NCBI GenBank assembly: GCA_047495785.1
Contig: JBLDXI010000050.1
Span: 434,001-498,000 of the forward strand
DNA length: 64,000 nucleotides
Direction: 5' to 3'
DNA from: Lepidodermella squamata
Lineage: Eukaryota > Gastrotricha
Shown here: positions 1 to 11,384 of the stretch, piece by piece
How the letters are laid out: each line of letters starts with the position of its first letter
Position numbering within the stretch: the first letter of the stretch is position 1
The notes under the pieces: generated by a model
Told to the model about the DNA's origin: nothing
Databases searched by the model: none
The model's input: the letters and a program-made list of their open reading frames with translations, nothing else
Position numbers and translations under genes: made by a program

Positions 1-1949
1 GTAGCTGTCACAGAAATGTCAGAAAATTCATTTCTCGGGTGCGAAACGATAATGCATGGCAGACAGAACGCGTCGTGTCAGTTCATTGTGGTAGCTCTCA
101 CAGAAATTTCAGAAAATTCATTGCCCTTGAGTGAATGAAGAATGGCTCGCCGACAGAACGCATCGTGTCTGTTCAATGTGGTAGCTCTCACAGAAATTTT
201 AGAAAATTCATTTCTCGGGTGCGAAACGATAATGCATGGCAGACAGAACGCGTCGTGTCGGTTCATTGTGGTAGCTCTCACAGAAATTTCAGGAAATTCA
301 TTGCTCGGGTGCGAAACGATAATGCCTGGCAGACAAAACGCGCCGTGTCCGATCATTGTGGTAGCTCTCACAGAAATTTCAGAAAATTCATTGCCCTTGA
401 GTGAATGGAGAATGCCTCGCCGACAGAACGCGTCGTGTCTGTTCAATGTGGTAGCTCTCACAGAAATTTCAGAAAATTCATTTCTCGGGTGCGAAATGAT
501 AATGCATGGCAGACAGAACGCGTCGTGTCAGTTCATTGTGGTAGCTCTCACAGAAATTTCAGAAAATTCATTGCCCTTGAGTGAATGAAGAATGGCTCGC
601 CGACAGAACGCATCGTGTCTGTTCAATGTGGTAGCTCTCACAGAAATTTTAGAAAATTCATTTCTCGGGTGCGAAACGATAATGCATGGCAGACAGAACG
701 CGTCGTGTCAGTTCATTGTGGTAGCTCTCACAGAAATTTCAGGAAATTCATTGCTCGGGTGCGAAACGATAATGCCTGGCAGACAAAACGCGCCGTGTCC
801 GATCATTGTGGTAGCTCCTACAGAAATTTCAGAAAATTCATTGCCCTTGAGTGAATGGAGAATGCCTCGCCGACAGAACGCGTCGTGTCTGTTCATTGTG
901 GTAGATGTCACAGAAATTTCAGGAAATTCATTGCTCGGGTGCGAAACGATAATGCCTGGCAGACAAAAGGCGCCGTGTCCGATCATTGTGGTAGCTCTCA
1001 CAGAAATTTCAGAAAATTCATTGCCCTTGAGTGAATGGAGAATGCCTCGCCGACAGAACGCGTCGTGTCTGTTCATTGTGGTAGATGTCACAGAAATTTC
1101 AGGAAAATCATTGCTCGGGTGCGAAACGATAATGCCTCGCCGACAGAACGCGTTGTGCCTGCTCATTGTGGTAGCTGTCACAGAAATGTCAGAAAATTCA
1201 TTTCTCGGGTGCGAAATGATAATGCATGGCAGACAGAACGCGTCGTGTCAGTTCATTGTGGTAGCTCTCACAGAAATTTCAGAAAATTCATTGCCCTTGA
1301 GTGAATGAAGAATGGCTCGCCGACAGAACGCATCGTGTCTGTTCAATGTGGTAGCTCTCACAGAAATTTTAGAAAATTCATTTCTCGGGTGCGAAACGAT
1401 AATGCATGGCAGACAGAACGCGTCGTGTCAGTTCATTGTGGTAGCTCTCACAGAAATTTCAGGAAATTCATTGCTCGGGTGCGAAACGATAATGCCTGGC
1501 AGACAAAACGCGCCGTGTCCGATCATTGTGGTAGCTCTCACAGAAATTTCAGAAAATTCATTGCCCTTGAGTGAATGGAGAATGCCTCGCCGACAGAACG
1601 CGTCGTGTCTGTTCATTGTGGTAGATGTCACAGAAATTTCAGGAAAATCATTGCTCGGGTGCGAAACGATAATGCCTCGCCGACAGAACGCGTTGTGCCT
1701 GCTCATTGTGGTAGCTGTCACAGAAATGTCAGAAAATTCATTTCTCGGGTGCGAAACGATAATGCATGGCAGACAGAACGCGTCGTGTCAGTTCATTGTG
1801 GTAGCTCTCACAGAAATTTCAGAAAATTCATTGCCCTTGAGTGAATGAAGAATGGCTCGCCGACAGAACGCATCGTGTCTGTTCAATGTGGTAGCTCTCA
1901 CAGAAATTTTAGAAAATTCATTTCTCGGGTGCGAAACGATAATGCCTGG

Positions 1950-4900
1950 CAGACAGAACGCGTCGTGTCAGTTCATTGTGGTAGCTCTCACAGAAATTTC
2001 AGAAAACTCATTTCTCGGTTGCGAATCGATAATGCCTGCAGAAAAACGCATCTTGTCCGATCATTGTAGTAGCTCTCTCAGAAATTTCAGAAAATTCATT
2101 GCCCTTGAGTGAATGAAGAATGGCTCGCCGACAGAACGCATCGTGTCTGTTCAATGTGGTAGCTCTCACAGAAATTTCAGAAAATTCATTTCTCGGGTGC
2201 GAAATGATAATGCATGGCAGACAGAACGCGTCGTGTCAGTTCATTGTGGTAGCTCTCACAGAAATTTCAGAAAATTCATTGCCCTTGAGTGAATGAAGAA
2301 TGGCTCGCCGACAGAACGCATCGTGTCTGTTCAATGTGGTAGCTCTCACAGAAATTTTAGAAAATTCATTTCTCGGGTGCGAAATGATAATGCATGGCAG
2401 ACAGAACGCGTCGTGTCAGTTCATTGTGGTAGCTCTCACAGAAATTTCAGAAAATTCATTGCCCTTGAGTGAATGAAGAATGGCTCGCCGACAGAACGCA
2501 TCGTGTCTGTTCAATGTGGTAGCTCTCACAGAAATTTCAGAAAATTCATTTCTCGGGTGCGAAATGATAATGCATGGCAGACAGAACGCGTCGTGTCAGT
2601 TCATTGTGGTAGCTCTCACAGAAATTTCAGGAAATTCATTGCTCGGGTGCGAAACGATAATGCCTGGCAGACAAAACGCGCCGTGTCCGATCATTGTGGT
2701 AGCTCTCACAGAAATTTCAGAAAATTCATTGCCCTTGAGTGAATGGAGAATGCCTCGCCGACAGAACGCGTCGTGTCTGTTCATTGTGGTAGATGTCACA
2801 GAAATTTCAGGAAATTCATTGCTCGGGTGCGAAACGATAATGCCTGGCAGACAAAAGGCGCCGTGTCCGATCATTGTGGTAGCTCTCACAGAAATTTCAG
2901 AAAATTCATTGCCCTTGAGTGAATGGAGAATGCCTCGCCGACAGAACGCGTCGTGTCTGTTCATTGTGGTAGATGTCACAGAAATTTCAGGAAAATCATT
3001 GCTCGGGTGCGAAACGATAATGCCTCGCCGACAGAACGCGTTGTGCCTGCTCATTGTGGTAGCTGTCACAGAAATGTCAGAAAATTCATTTCTCGGGTGC
3101 GAAACGATAATGCATGGCAGACAGAACGCGTCGTGTCAGTTCATTGTGGTAGCTCTCACAGAAATTTCAGAAAATTCATTGCCCTTGAGTGAATGAAGAA
3201 TGGCTCGCCGACAGAACGCATCGTGTCTGTTCAATGTGGTAGCTCTCACAGAAATTTTAGAAAATTCATTTCTCGGGTGCGAAACGATAATGCATGGCAG
3301 ACAGAACGCGTCGTGTCAGTTCATTGTGGTAGCTCTCACAGAAATTTCAGGAAATTCATTGCTCGGGTGCGAAACGATAATGCCTGGCAGACAAAACGCG
3401 CCGTGTCCGATCATTGTGGTAGCTCTCACAGAAATTTCAGAAAATTCATTGCCCTTGAGTGAATGGAGAATGCCTCGCCGACAGAACGCGTCGTGTCTGT
3501 TCATTGTGGTAGATGTCACAGAAATTTCAGGAAATTCATTGCTCGGGTGCGAAACGATAATGCCTGGCAGACAAAAGGCGCCGTGTCCGATCATTGTGGT
3601 AGCTCTCACAGAAATTTCAGAAAATTCATTGCCCTTGAGTGAATGGAGAATGCCTCGCCGACAGAACGCGTCGTGTCTGTTCATTGTGGTAGATGTCACA
3701 GAAATTTCAGGAAAATCATTGCTCGGGTGCGAAACGATAATGCCTCGCCGACAGAACGCGTTGTGCCTGCTCATTGTGGTAGCTGTCACAGAAATGTCAG
3801 AAAATTCATTTCTCGGGTGCGAAACGATAATGCATGGCAGACAGAACGCGTCGTGTCAGTTCATTGTGGTAGCTCTCACAGAAATTTCAGAAAACTCATT
3901 TCTCGGTTGCGAATCGATAATGCCTGCAGAAAAACGCATCTTGTCCGATCATTGTAGTAGCTCTCTCAGAAATTTCAGAAAATTCATTGCCCTTGAGTGA
4001 ATGAAGAATGGCTCGCCGACAGAACGCATCGTGTCTGTTCAATGTGGTAGCTCTCACAGAAATTTCAGAAAATTCATTTCTCGGGTGCGAAATGATAATG
4101 CATGGCAGACAGAACGCGTCGTGTCAGTTCATTGTGGTAGCTCTCACAGAAATTTCAGAAAATTCATTGCCCTTGAGTGAATGAAGAATGGCTCGCCGAC
4201 AGAACGCATCGTGTCTGTTCAATGTGGTAGCTCTCACAGAAATTTTAGAAAATTCATTTCTCGGGTGCGAAATGATAATGCATGGCAGACAGAACGCGTC
4301 GTGTCAGTTCATTGTGGTAGCTCTCACAGAAATTTCAGAAAATTCATTGCCCTTGAGTGAATGAAGAATGGCTCGCCGACAGAACGCATCGTGTCTGTTC
4401 AATGTGGTAGCTCTCACAGAAATTTCAGAAAATTCATTTCTCGGGTGCGAAATGATAATGCATGGCAGACAGAACGCGTCGTGTCAGTTCATTGTGGTAG
4501 CTCTCACAGAAATTTCAGGAAATTCATTGCTCGGGTGCGAAACGATAATGCCTGGCAGACAAAACGCGCCGTGTCCGATCATTGTGGTAGCTCTCACAGA
4601 AATTTCAGAAAATTCATTGCCCTTGAGTGAATGGAGAATGCCTCGCCGACAGAACGCGTCGTGTCTGTTCATTGTGGTAGATGTCACAGAAATTTCAGGA
4701 AATTCATTGCTCGGGTGCGAAACGATAATGCCTGGCAGACAAAAGGCGCCGTGTCCGATCATTGTGGTAGCTCTCACAGAAATTTCAGAAAATTCATTGC
4801 CCTTGAGTGAATGGAGAATGCCTCGCCGACAGAACGCGTCGTGTCTGTTCATTGTGGTAGATGTCACAGAAATTTCAGGAAAATCATTGCTCGGGTGCGA

Positions 4901-5725
4901 AACGATAATGCCTCGCCGACAGAACGCGTTGTGCCTGCTCATTGTGGTAGCTGTCACAGAAATGTCAGAAAATTCATTTCTCGGGTGCGAAACGATAATG
5001 CATGGCAGACAGAACGCGTCGTGTCAGTTCATTGTGGTAGCTCTCACAGAAATTTCAGAAAATTCATTGCCCTTGAGTGAATGAAGAATGGCTCGCCGAC
5101 AGAACGCATCGTGTCTGTTCAATGTGGTAGCTCTCACAGAAATTTTAGAAAATTCATTTCTCGGGTGCGAAACGATAATGCATGGCAGACAGAACGCGTC
5201 GTGTCAGTTCATTGTGGTAGCTCTCACAGAAATTTCAGGAAATTCATTGCTCGGGTGCGAAACGATAATGCCTGGCAGACAAAACGCGCCGTGTCCGATC
5301 ATTGTGGTAGCTCTCACAGAAATTTCAGAAAATTCATTGCCCTTGAGTGAATGGAGAATGCCTCGCCGACAGAACGCGTCGTGTCTGTTCATTGTGGTAG
5401 ATGTCACAGAAATTTCAGGAAATTCATTGCTCGGGTGCGAAACGATAATGCCTGGCAGACAAAAGGCGCCGTGTCCGATCATTGTGGTAGCTCTCACAGA
5501 AATTTCAGAAAATTCATTGCCCTTGAGTGAATGGAGAATGCCTCGCCGACAGAACGCGTCGTGTCTGTTCATTGTGGTAGATGTCACAGAAATTTCAGGA
5601 AAATCATTGCTCGGGTGCGAAACGATAATGCCTCGCCGACAGAACGCGTTGTGCCTGCTCATTGTGGTAGCTGTCACAGAAATGTCAGAAAATTCATTTC
5701 TCGGGTGCGAAACGATAATGCATGG
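1950..5725 (+). repeat. Tandem duplication of a 1888-bp segment
   Basis: Features at 1981, 2473 and 3193 recur 1888 bp later at 3869, 4361 and 5081. The unit includes one 88-bp variant monomer (gcctgcagaaaaacgcatct in place of the usual 18-base stretch), which explains why the length is 21 x 90 minus 2. The approximate halves are 1950-3837 and 3838-5725; exact breakpoints cannot be fixed because they lie in repeats. This is the only zone-A block carrying the variant monomer type that predominates after 45 kb, apart from copies near 10.9 and 11.3 kb. Confidence 0.85.
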
Positions 5726-8700
5726 CAGACAGAACGCGTCGTGTCAGTTCATTGTGGTAGCTCTCACAGAAATTTCAGAAAATTCATTGCCCTTGAGTGA
5801 ATGAAGAATGGCTCGCCGACAGAACGCATCGTGTCTGTTCAATGTGGTAGCTCTCACAGAAATTTTAGAAAATTCATTTCTCGGGTGCGAAACGATAATG
5901 CATGGCAGACAGAACGCGTCGTGTCAGTTCATTGTGGTAGCTCTCACAGAAATTTCAGGAAATTCATTGCTCGGGTGCGAAACGATAATGCCTGGCAGAC
6001 AAAACGCGCCGTGTCCGATCATTGTGGTAGCTCTCACAGAAATTTCAGAAAATTCATTGCCCTTGAGTGAATGGAGAATGCCTCGCCGACAGAACGCGTC
6101 GTGTCTGTTCATTGTGGTAGATGTCACAGAAATTTCAGGAAATTCATTGCTCGGGTGCGAAACGATAATGCCTGGCAGACAAAAGGCGCCGTGTCCGATC
6201 ATTGTGGTAGCTCTCACAGAAATTTCAGAAAATTCATTGCCCTTGAGTGAATGGAGAATGCCTCGCCGACAGAACGCGTCGTGTCTGTTCATTGTGGTAG
6301 ATGTCACAGAAATTTCAGGAAAATCATTGCTCGGGTGCGAAACGATAATGCCTCGCCGACAGAACGCGTTGTGCCTGCTCATTGTGGTAGCTGTCACAGA
6401 AATGTCAGAAAATTCATTTCTCGGGTGCGAAACGATAATGCATGGCAGACAGAACGCGTCGTGTCAGTTCATTGTGGTAGCTCTCACAGAAATTTCAGAA
6501 AATTCATTGCCCTTGAGTGAATGAAGAATGGCTCGCCGACAGAACGCATCGTGTCTGTTCAATGTGGTAGCTCTCACAGAAATTTTAGAAAATTCATTTC
6601 TCGGGTGCGAAACGATAATGCATGGCAGACAGAACGCGTCGTGTCAGTTCATTGTGGTAGCTCTCACAGAAATTTCAGGAAATTCATTGCTCGGGTGCGA
6701 AACGATAATGCCTGGCAGACAAAACGCGCCGTGTCCGATCATTGTGGTAGCTCTCACAGAAATTTCAGAAAATTCATTGACACATCTCGTGAGAGTAATG
6801 CCTCGCCGACAGAACGCGTCGTGTCTGTTCATTGTGGTAGATGTCACAGAAATTTCAGGAAATTCATTGCTCGGGTGCGAAACGATAATGCCTGGCAGAC
6901 AAAAGGCGCCGTGTCCGATCATTGTGGTAGCTCTCACAGAAATTTCAGAAAATTCATTGCCCTTGAGTGAATGGAGAATGCCTCGCCGACAGAACGCGTC
7001 GTGTCTGTTCATTGTGGTAGATGTCACAGAAATTTCAGGAAAATCATTGCTCGGGTGCGAAACGATAATGCCTCGCCGACAGAACGCGTTGTGCCTGCTC
7101 ATTGTGGTAGATGTCACAGAAATTTCAGGAAAATCATTGCTCGGGTGCGAAACGATAATGCCTCGCCGACAGAACGCGTCGTGTCAGTTCATTGTGGTAG
7201 CTCTCACAGAAATTTCAGAAAATTCATTGCCCTTGAGTGAATGAAGAATGGCTCGCCGACAGAACGCATCGTGTCTGTTCAATGTGGTAGCTCTCACAGA
7301 AATTTTAGAAAATTCATTTCTCGGGTGCGAAACGATAATGCATGGCAGACAGAACGCGTCGTGTCAGTTCATTGTGGTAGCTCTCACAGAAATTTCAGGA
7401 AATTCATTGCTCGGGTGCGAAACGATAATGCCTGGCAGACAAAACGCGCCGTGTCCGATCATTGTGGTAGCTCTCACAGAAATTTCAGAAAATTCATTGC
7501 CCTTGAGTGAATGGAGAATGCCTCGCCGACAGAACGCGTCGTGTCTGTTCATTGTGGTAGATGTCACAGAAATTTCAGGAAATTCATTGCTCGGGTGCGA
7601 AACGATAATGCCTGGCAGACAAAAGGGCGCCGTGTCCGATCATTGTGGTAGCTCTCACAGAAATTTCAGAAAATTCATTGCCCTTGAGTGAATGGAGAAT
7701 GCCTCGCCGACAGAACGCGTCGTGTCTGTTCATTGTGGTAGATGTCACAGAAATTTCAGGAAAATCATTGCTCGGGTGCGAAACGATAATGCCTCGCCGA
7801 CAGAACGCGTTTGTGCCTGCTCATTGTGGTAGCTGTCACAGAAATGTCAGAAAATTCATTTCTCGGGTGCGAAACGATAATGCATGGCAGACAGAACGCG
7901 TCGTGTCAGTTCATTGTGGTAGCTCTCACAGAAATTTCAGAAAATTCATTGCCCTTGAGTGAATGAAGAATGGCTCGCCGACAGAACGCATCGTGTCTGT
8001 TCAATGTGGTAGCTCTCACAGAAATTTTAGAAAATTCATTTCTCGGGTGCGAAACGATAATGCATGGCAGACAGAACGCGTCGTGTCAGTTCATTGTGGT
8101 AGCTCTCACAGAAATTTCAGGAAATTCATTGCTCGGGTGCGAAACGATAATGCCTGGCAGGACAAAACGCGCCGTGTCCGATCATTGTGGTAGCTCCTAC
8201 AGAAATTTCAGAAAATTCATTGCCCTTGAGTGAATGGAGAATGCCTCGCCGACAGAACGCGTCGTGTCTGTTCATTGTGGTAGATGTCACAGAAATTTCA
8301 GGAATTCATTGCTCGGGTGCGAAACGATAATGCCTGGCAGACAAAAGGCGCCGTGTCCGATCATTGTGGTAGCTCTCACAGAAATTTCAGAAAATTCATT
8401 GCCCTTGAGTGAATGGAGAATGCCTCGCCGACAGAACGCGTCGTGTCTGTTCATTGTGGTAGATGTCACAGAAATTTCAGGAAAATCATTGCTCGGGTGC
8501 GAAACGATAATGCCTCGCCGACAGAACGCGTTGTGCCTGCTCATTGTGGTAGCTGTCACAGAAATGTCAGAAAATTCATTTCTCGGGTGCGAAACGATAA
8601 TGCATGGCAGACAGAACGCGTCGTGTCAGTTCATTGTGGTAGCTCTCACAGAAATTTCAGAAAATTCATTGCCCTTGAGTGAATGAAGAATGGCTCGCCG

Positions 8701-9220
8701 ACAGAACGCATCGTGTCTGTTCAATGTGGTAGCTCTCACAGAAATTTTAGAAAATTCATTTCTCGGGTGCGAAACGATAATGCATGGCAGACAGAACGCG
8801 TCGTGTCAGTTCATTGTGGTAGCTCTCACAGAAATTTCAGGAAATTCATTGCTCGGGTGCGAAACGATAATGCCTGCAGACAAAACGCGCCGTGTCCGAT
8901 CATTGTGGTAGCTCTCACAGAAATTTCAGAAATTCATTGCCCTTGAGTGAATGGAGAATGCCTCGCCGACAGAACGCGTCGTGTCTGTTCATTGTGGTAG
9001 ATGTCACAGAAATTTCAGGAAAATCATTGCTCGGGTGCGAAACGATAATGCCTCGCCGACAGAACGCGTTGTGCCTGCTCATTGTGGTAGCTGTCACAGA
9101 AATGTCAGAAAATTCATTTCTCGGGTGCGAAACGATAATGCATGGCAGACAGAACGCGTCGTGTCAGTTCATTGTGGTAGCTCTCACAGAAATTTCAGAA
9201 AATTCATTGCCCTTGAGTGA
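4361..9220 (+). repeat. 720-bp (8-monomer) higher-order repeat block
   Basis: The marker monomer with gaatgaagaatggctcgcc recurs at 4361, 5081, 5801, 6521, 7241, 7963, 8683 and 9221. Spacings are 720, 720, 720, 720, 722, 720 and 538 bp. Each unit has eight 90-bp monomers in the same order; the last is shortened by two monomers. Deviations from exact multiples are explained by single-base indels at ~7626, ~7811, ~8161, ~8303, ~8877 and ~8930. Partial units also lie at 585-1304, 2473-3192 and 3193 onward. The regular order shows recent local amplification by unequal exchange or a similar process. Confidence 0.93.
6780..6796 (+). other. Foreign 17-nt block resembling a sequencing barcode
   Basis: In a monomer that should read attgcccttgagtgaatgg, the bases after attg are instead acacatctcgtgagag plus t, after which the satellite resumes with aatgcctcgcc. 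No other monomer in the window has this block. From memory, the 16 bases equal a PacBio barcode of the bc10xx set (bc1003), and the following t matches the overhang base of a barcoded adapter. An assembly artefact is therefore more likely than biology. The total monomer length stays 90 bp. Confidence 0.65.
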
Positions 9221-11384
9221 ATGAAGAATGGCTCGCCGACAGAACGCATCGTGTCTGTTCAATGTGGTAGCTCTCACAGAAATTTTAGAAAATTCATTTC
9301 TCGGGTGCGAAACGATAATGCATGGCAGACAGAACGCGTCGTGTCGGTTCATTGTGGTAGCTCTCACAGAAATTTCAGGAAATTCATTGCTCGGGTGCGA
9401 AACGATAATGCCTGGCAGACAAAACGCGCCGTGTCCGATCATTGTGGTAGCTCTCACAGAAATTTCAGAAAATTCATTGCCCTTGAGTGAATGGAGAATG
9501 CCTCGCCGACAGAACGCGTCGTGTCTGTTCATTGTGGTAGATGTCACAGAAATTTCAGGAAATTCATTGCTCGGGTGCGAAACGATAATGCCTGGCAGAC
9601 AAAAGGCGCCGTGTCCGATCATTGTGGTAGCTCTCACAGAAATTTCAGAAAATTCATTGCCCTTGAGTGAATGGAGAATGCCTCGCCGACAGAACGCGTC
9701 GTGTCTGTTCATTGTGGTAGATGTCACAGAAATTTCAGGAAAATCATTGCTCGGGGTGCGAAACGATAATGCCTCGCCGACAGAACGCGTTGTGCCTGCT
9801 CATTGTGGTAGCTGTCACAGAAATGTCAGAAAATTCATTTCTCGGGTGCGAAACGATAATGCATGGCAGACAGAACGCGTCGTGTCAGTTCATTGTGGTA
9901 GCTCTCACAGAAATTTCAGGAAATTCATTGCTCGGGTGCGAAACGATAATGCCTGGCAGACAAAAGGCGCCGTGTCCGATCATTGTGGTAGCTGTCACAG
10001 AAATGTCAGAAAATTCATTTCTCGGGTGCGAAACGATAATGCATGGCAGACAGAACGCGTCGTGTCAGTTCATTGTGGTAGCTCTCACAGAAATTTCAGG
10101 AAATTCATTGCTCGGGTGCGAAACGATAATGCCTGGCAGACAAAACGCGCCGTGTCCGATCATTGTGGTAGCTCTCACAGAAATTTCAGAAAATTCATTG
10201 CCCTTGAGTGAATGGAGAATGCCTCGCCGACAGAACGCGTCGTGTCTGTTCATTGTGGTAGATGTCACAGAAATGTCAGAAAATTCATTTCTCGGGTGCG
10301 AAACGATAATGCATGGCAGACAAAAGGCGCCGTGTCCGATCATTGTGGTAGCTGTCACAGAAATGTCAGAAAATTCATTTCTCGGGTGCGAAACGATAAT
10401 GCATGGCAGACGGAACGCTTCGTGCCAGTTCATTGTGGTAGCCATCACAGGAATTTCAGGAAATTCATTGCTCGGATGCGAAACGATAATGCCTCGCCGA
10501 CAGAACGCGTTGTCCCTGCTCATTGTTGTAGATGTCACAGAAATGTCAGAAAATTCATTTCTCGGGTGCGAAACGATAATGCCTGGCAGACAAAACGCGC
10601 CGTGTCCGATCATTGTGGTAGCTCTCACAGAAATTTCAGGAAATTCATTGCTCGGGTGCGAAACGATAATGCCTGGCAGACAAAACGCGCCGTGTCCGAT
10701 CATTGTGGTAGCTCTCACAGAAATTTCAGAAAATTCATTGCCCTTGAGTGAATGGAGAATGCCTCGCCGACAGAACGCGTCGTGTCTGTTCATTGTGGTA
10801 GATGTCACAGAAATGTCAGAAAATTCATTTCTCGGGTGCGAAACAATAATGCATGGCAGACGGAACGCGTCGTGTCAGTTCATTGTGGTAGCTCTCACAG
10901 AAATTTCAGAAAACTCATTTCTCGGTTGCGAATCGATAATGTATGCAGAAAAACGCATCTTGTCCGATCATTGTAGTAGCTCTCTCAGAAATTTCAGAAA
11001 ATTCATTGCCCTTGAGTGAATGAAGAATGGCTCGCCGACAGAACGCATCGTGTCTGTTCAATGTGGTAGCTCTCACAGAAATTTCAGAAAATTCATTTCT
11101 CGGGTGCGAAATGATAATGCATGGCAGACAGAACGCGTCGTGTCAGTTCATTGTGGTAGCTCTCACAGAAATTTCAGGAATTCATTGCTCGGGGTGCGAA
11201 ACGATAATGCCTGGCAGACAAAACGCGCCGTGTCCGATCATTGTGGTAGCTCTCACAGAAATTTCAGAAAACTCATTTCTCGGTTGCGAATCGATAATGC
11301 CTGCAGAAAAACGCATCTTGTCCGATCATTGTAGTAGCTCTCTCAGAAATTTCAGAAAATTCATTGCCCTTGAGTGAATGAAGA

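Larger units (their letters stand above)
1..11384 (+). repeat. 90-bp satellite array, zone A (720-bp higher-order repeat family)
   Basis: Head-to-tail copies of a 90-bp monomer starting at gtagctctcacagaaat recur at 1, 91, 181, 271 and so on, all in one orientation. Two main monomer types alternate: one with the centre gctcgggtgcgaaacgataa and one with gcccttgagtgaatggagaa. A sub-variant with gaatgaagaatggctcgcc marks the start of each higher-order unit. Divergence between equivalent monomers is low (a few substitutions). The monomer is a multiple of three and lacks stops in several frames, so long reading frames on both strands are by-products of the repeat, not genes. No promoter, intron or unique coding segment is visible. 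The biological role (centromeric, pericentromeric or other heterochromatin) cannot be told from sequence alone. Confidence 0.97.

Noticed and set aside
1-1000. CENP-B box in the monomer
   Set aside because: The minus strand has gtttcgcacccgag, which shares ttcg but lacks the required A and CGGG spacing of the box.
1-9220. CRISPR-like array of direct repeats
   Set aside because: Repeats are contiguous with no unique spacers, the unit is 90 bp, and the context is eukaryotic with retrotransposons.
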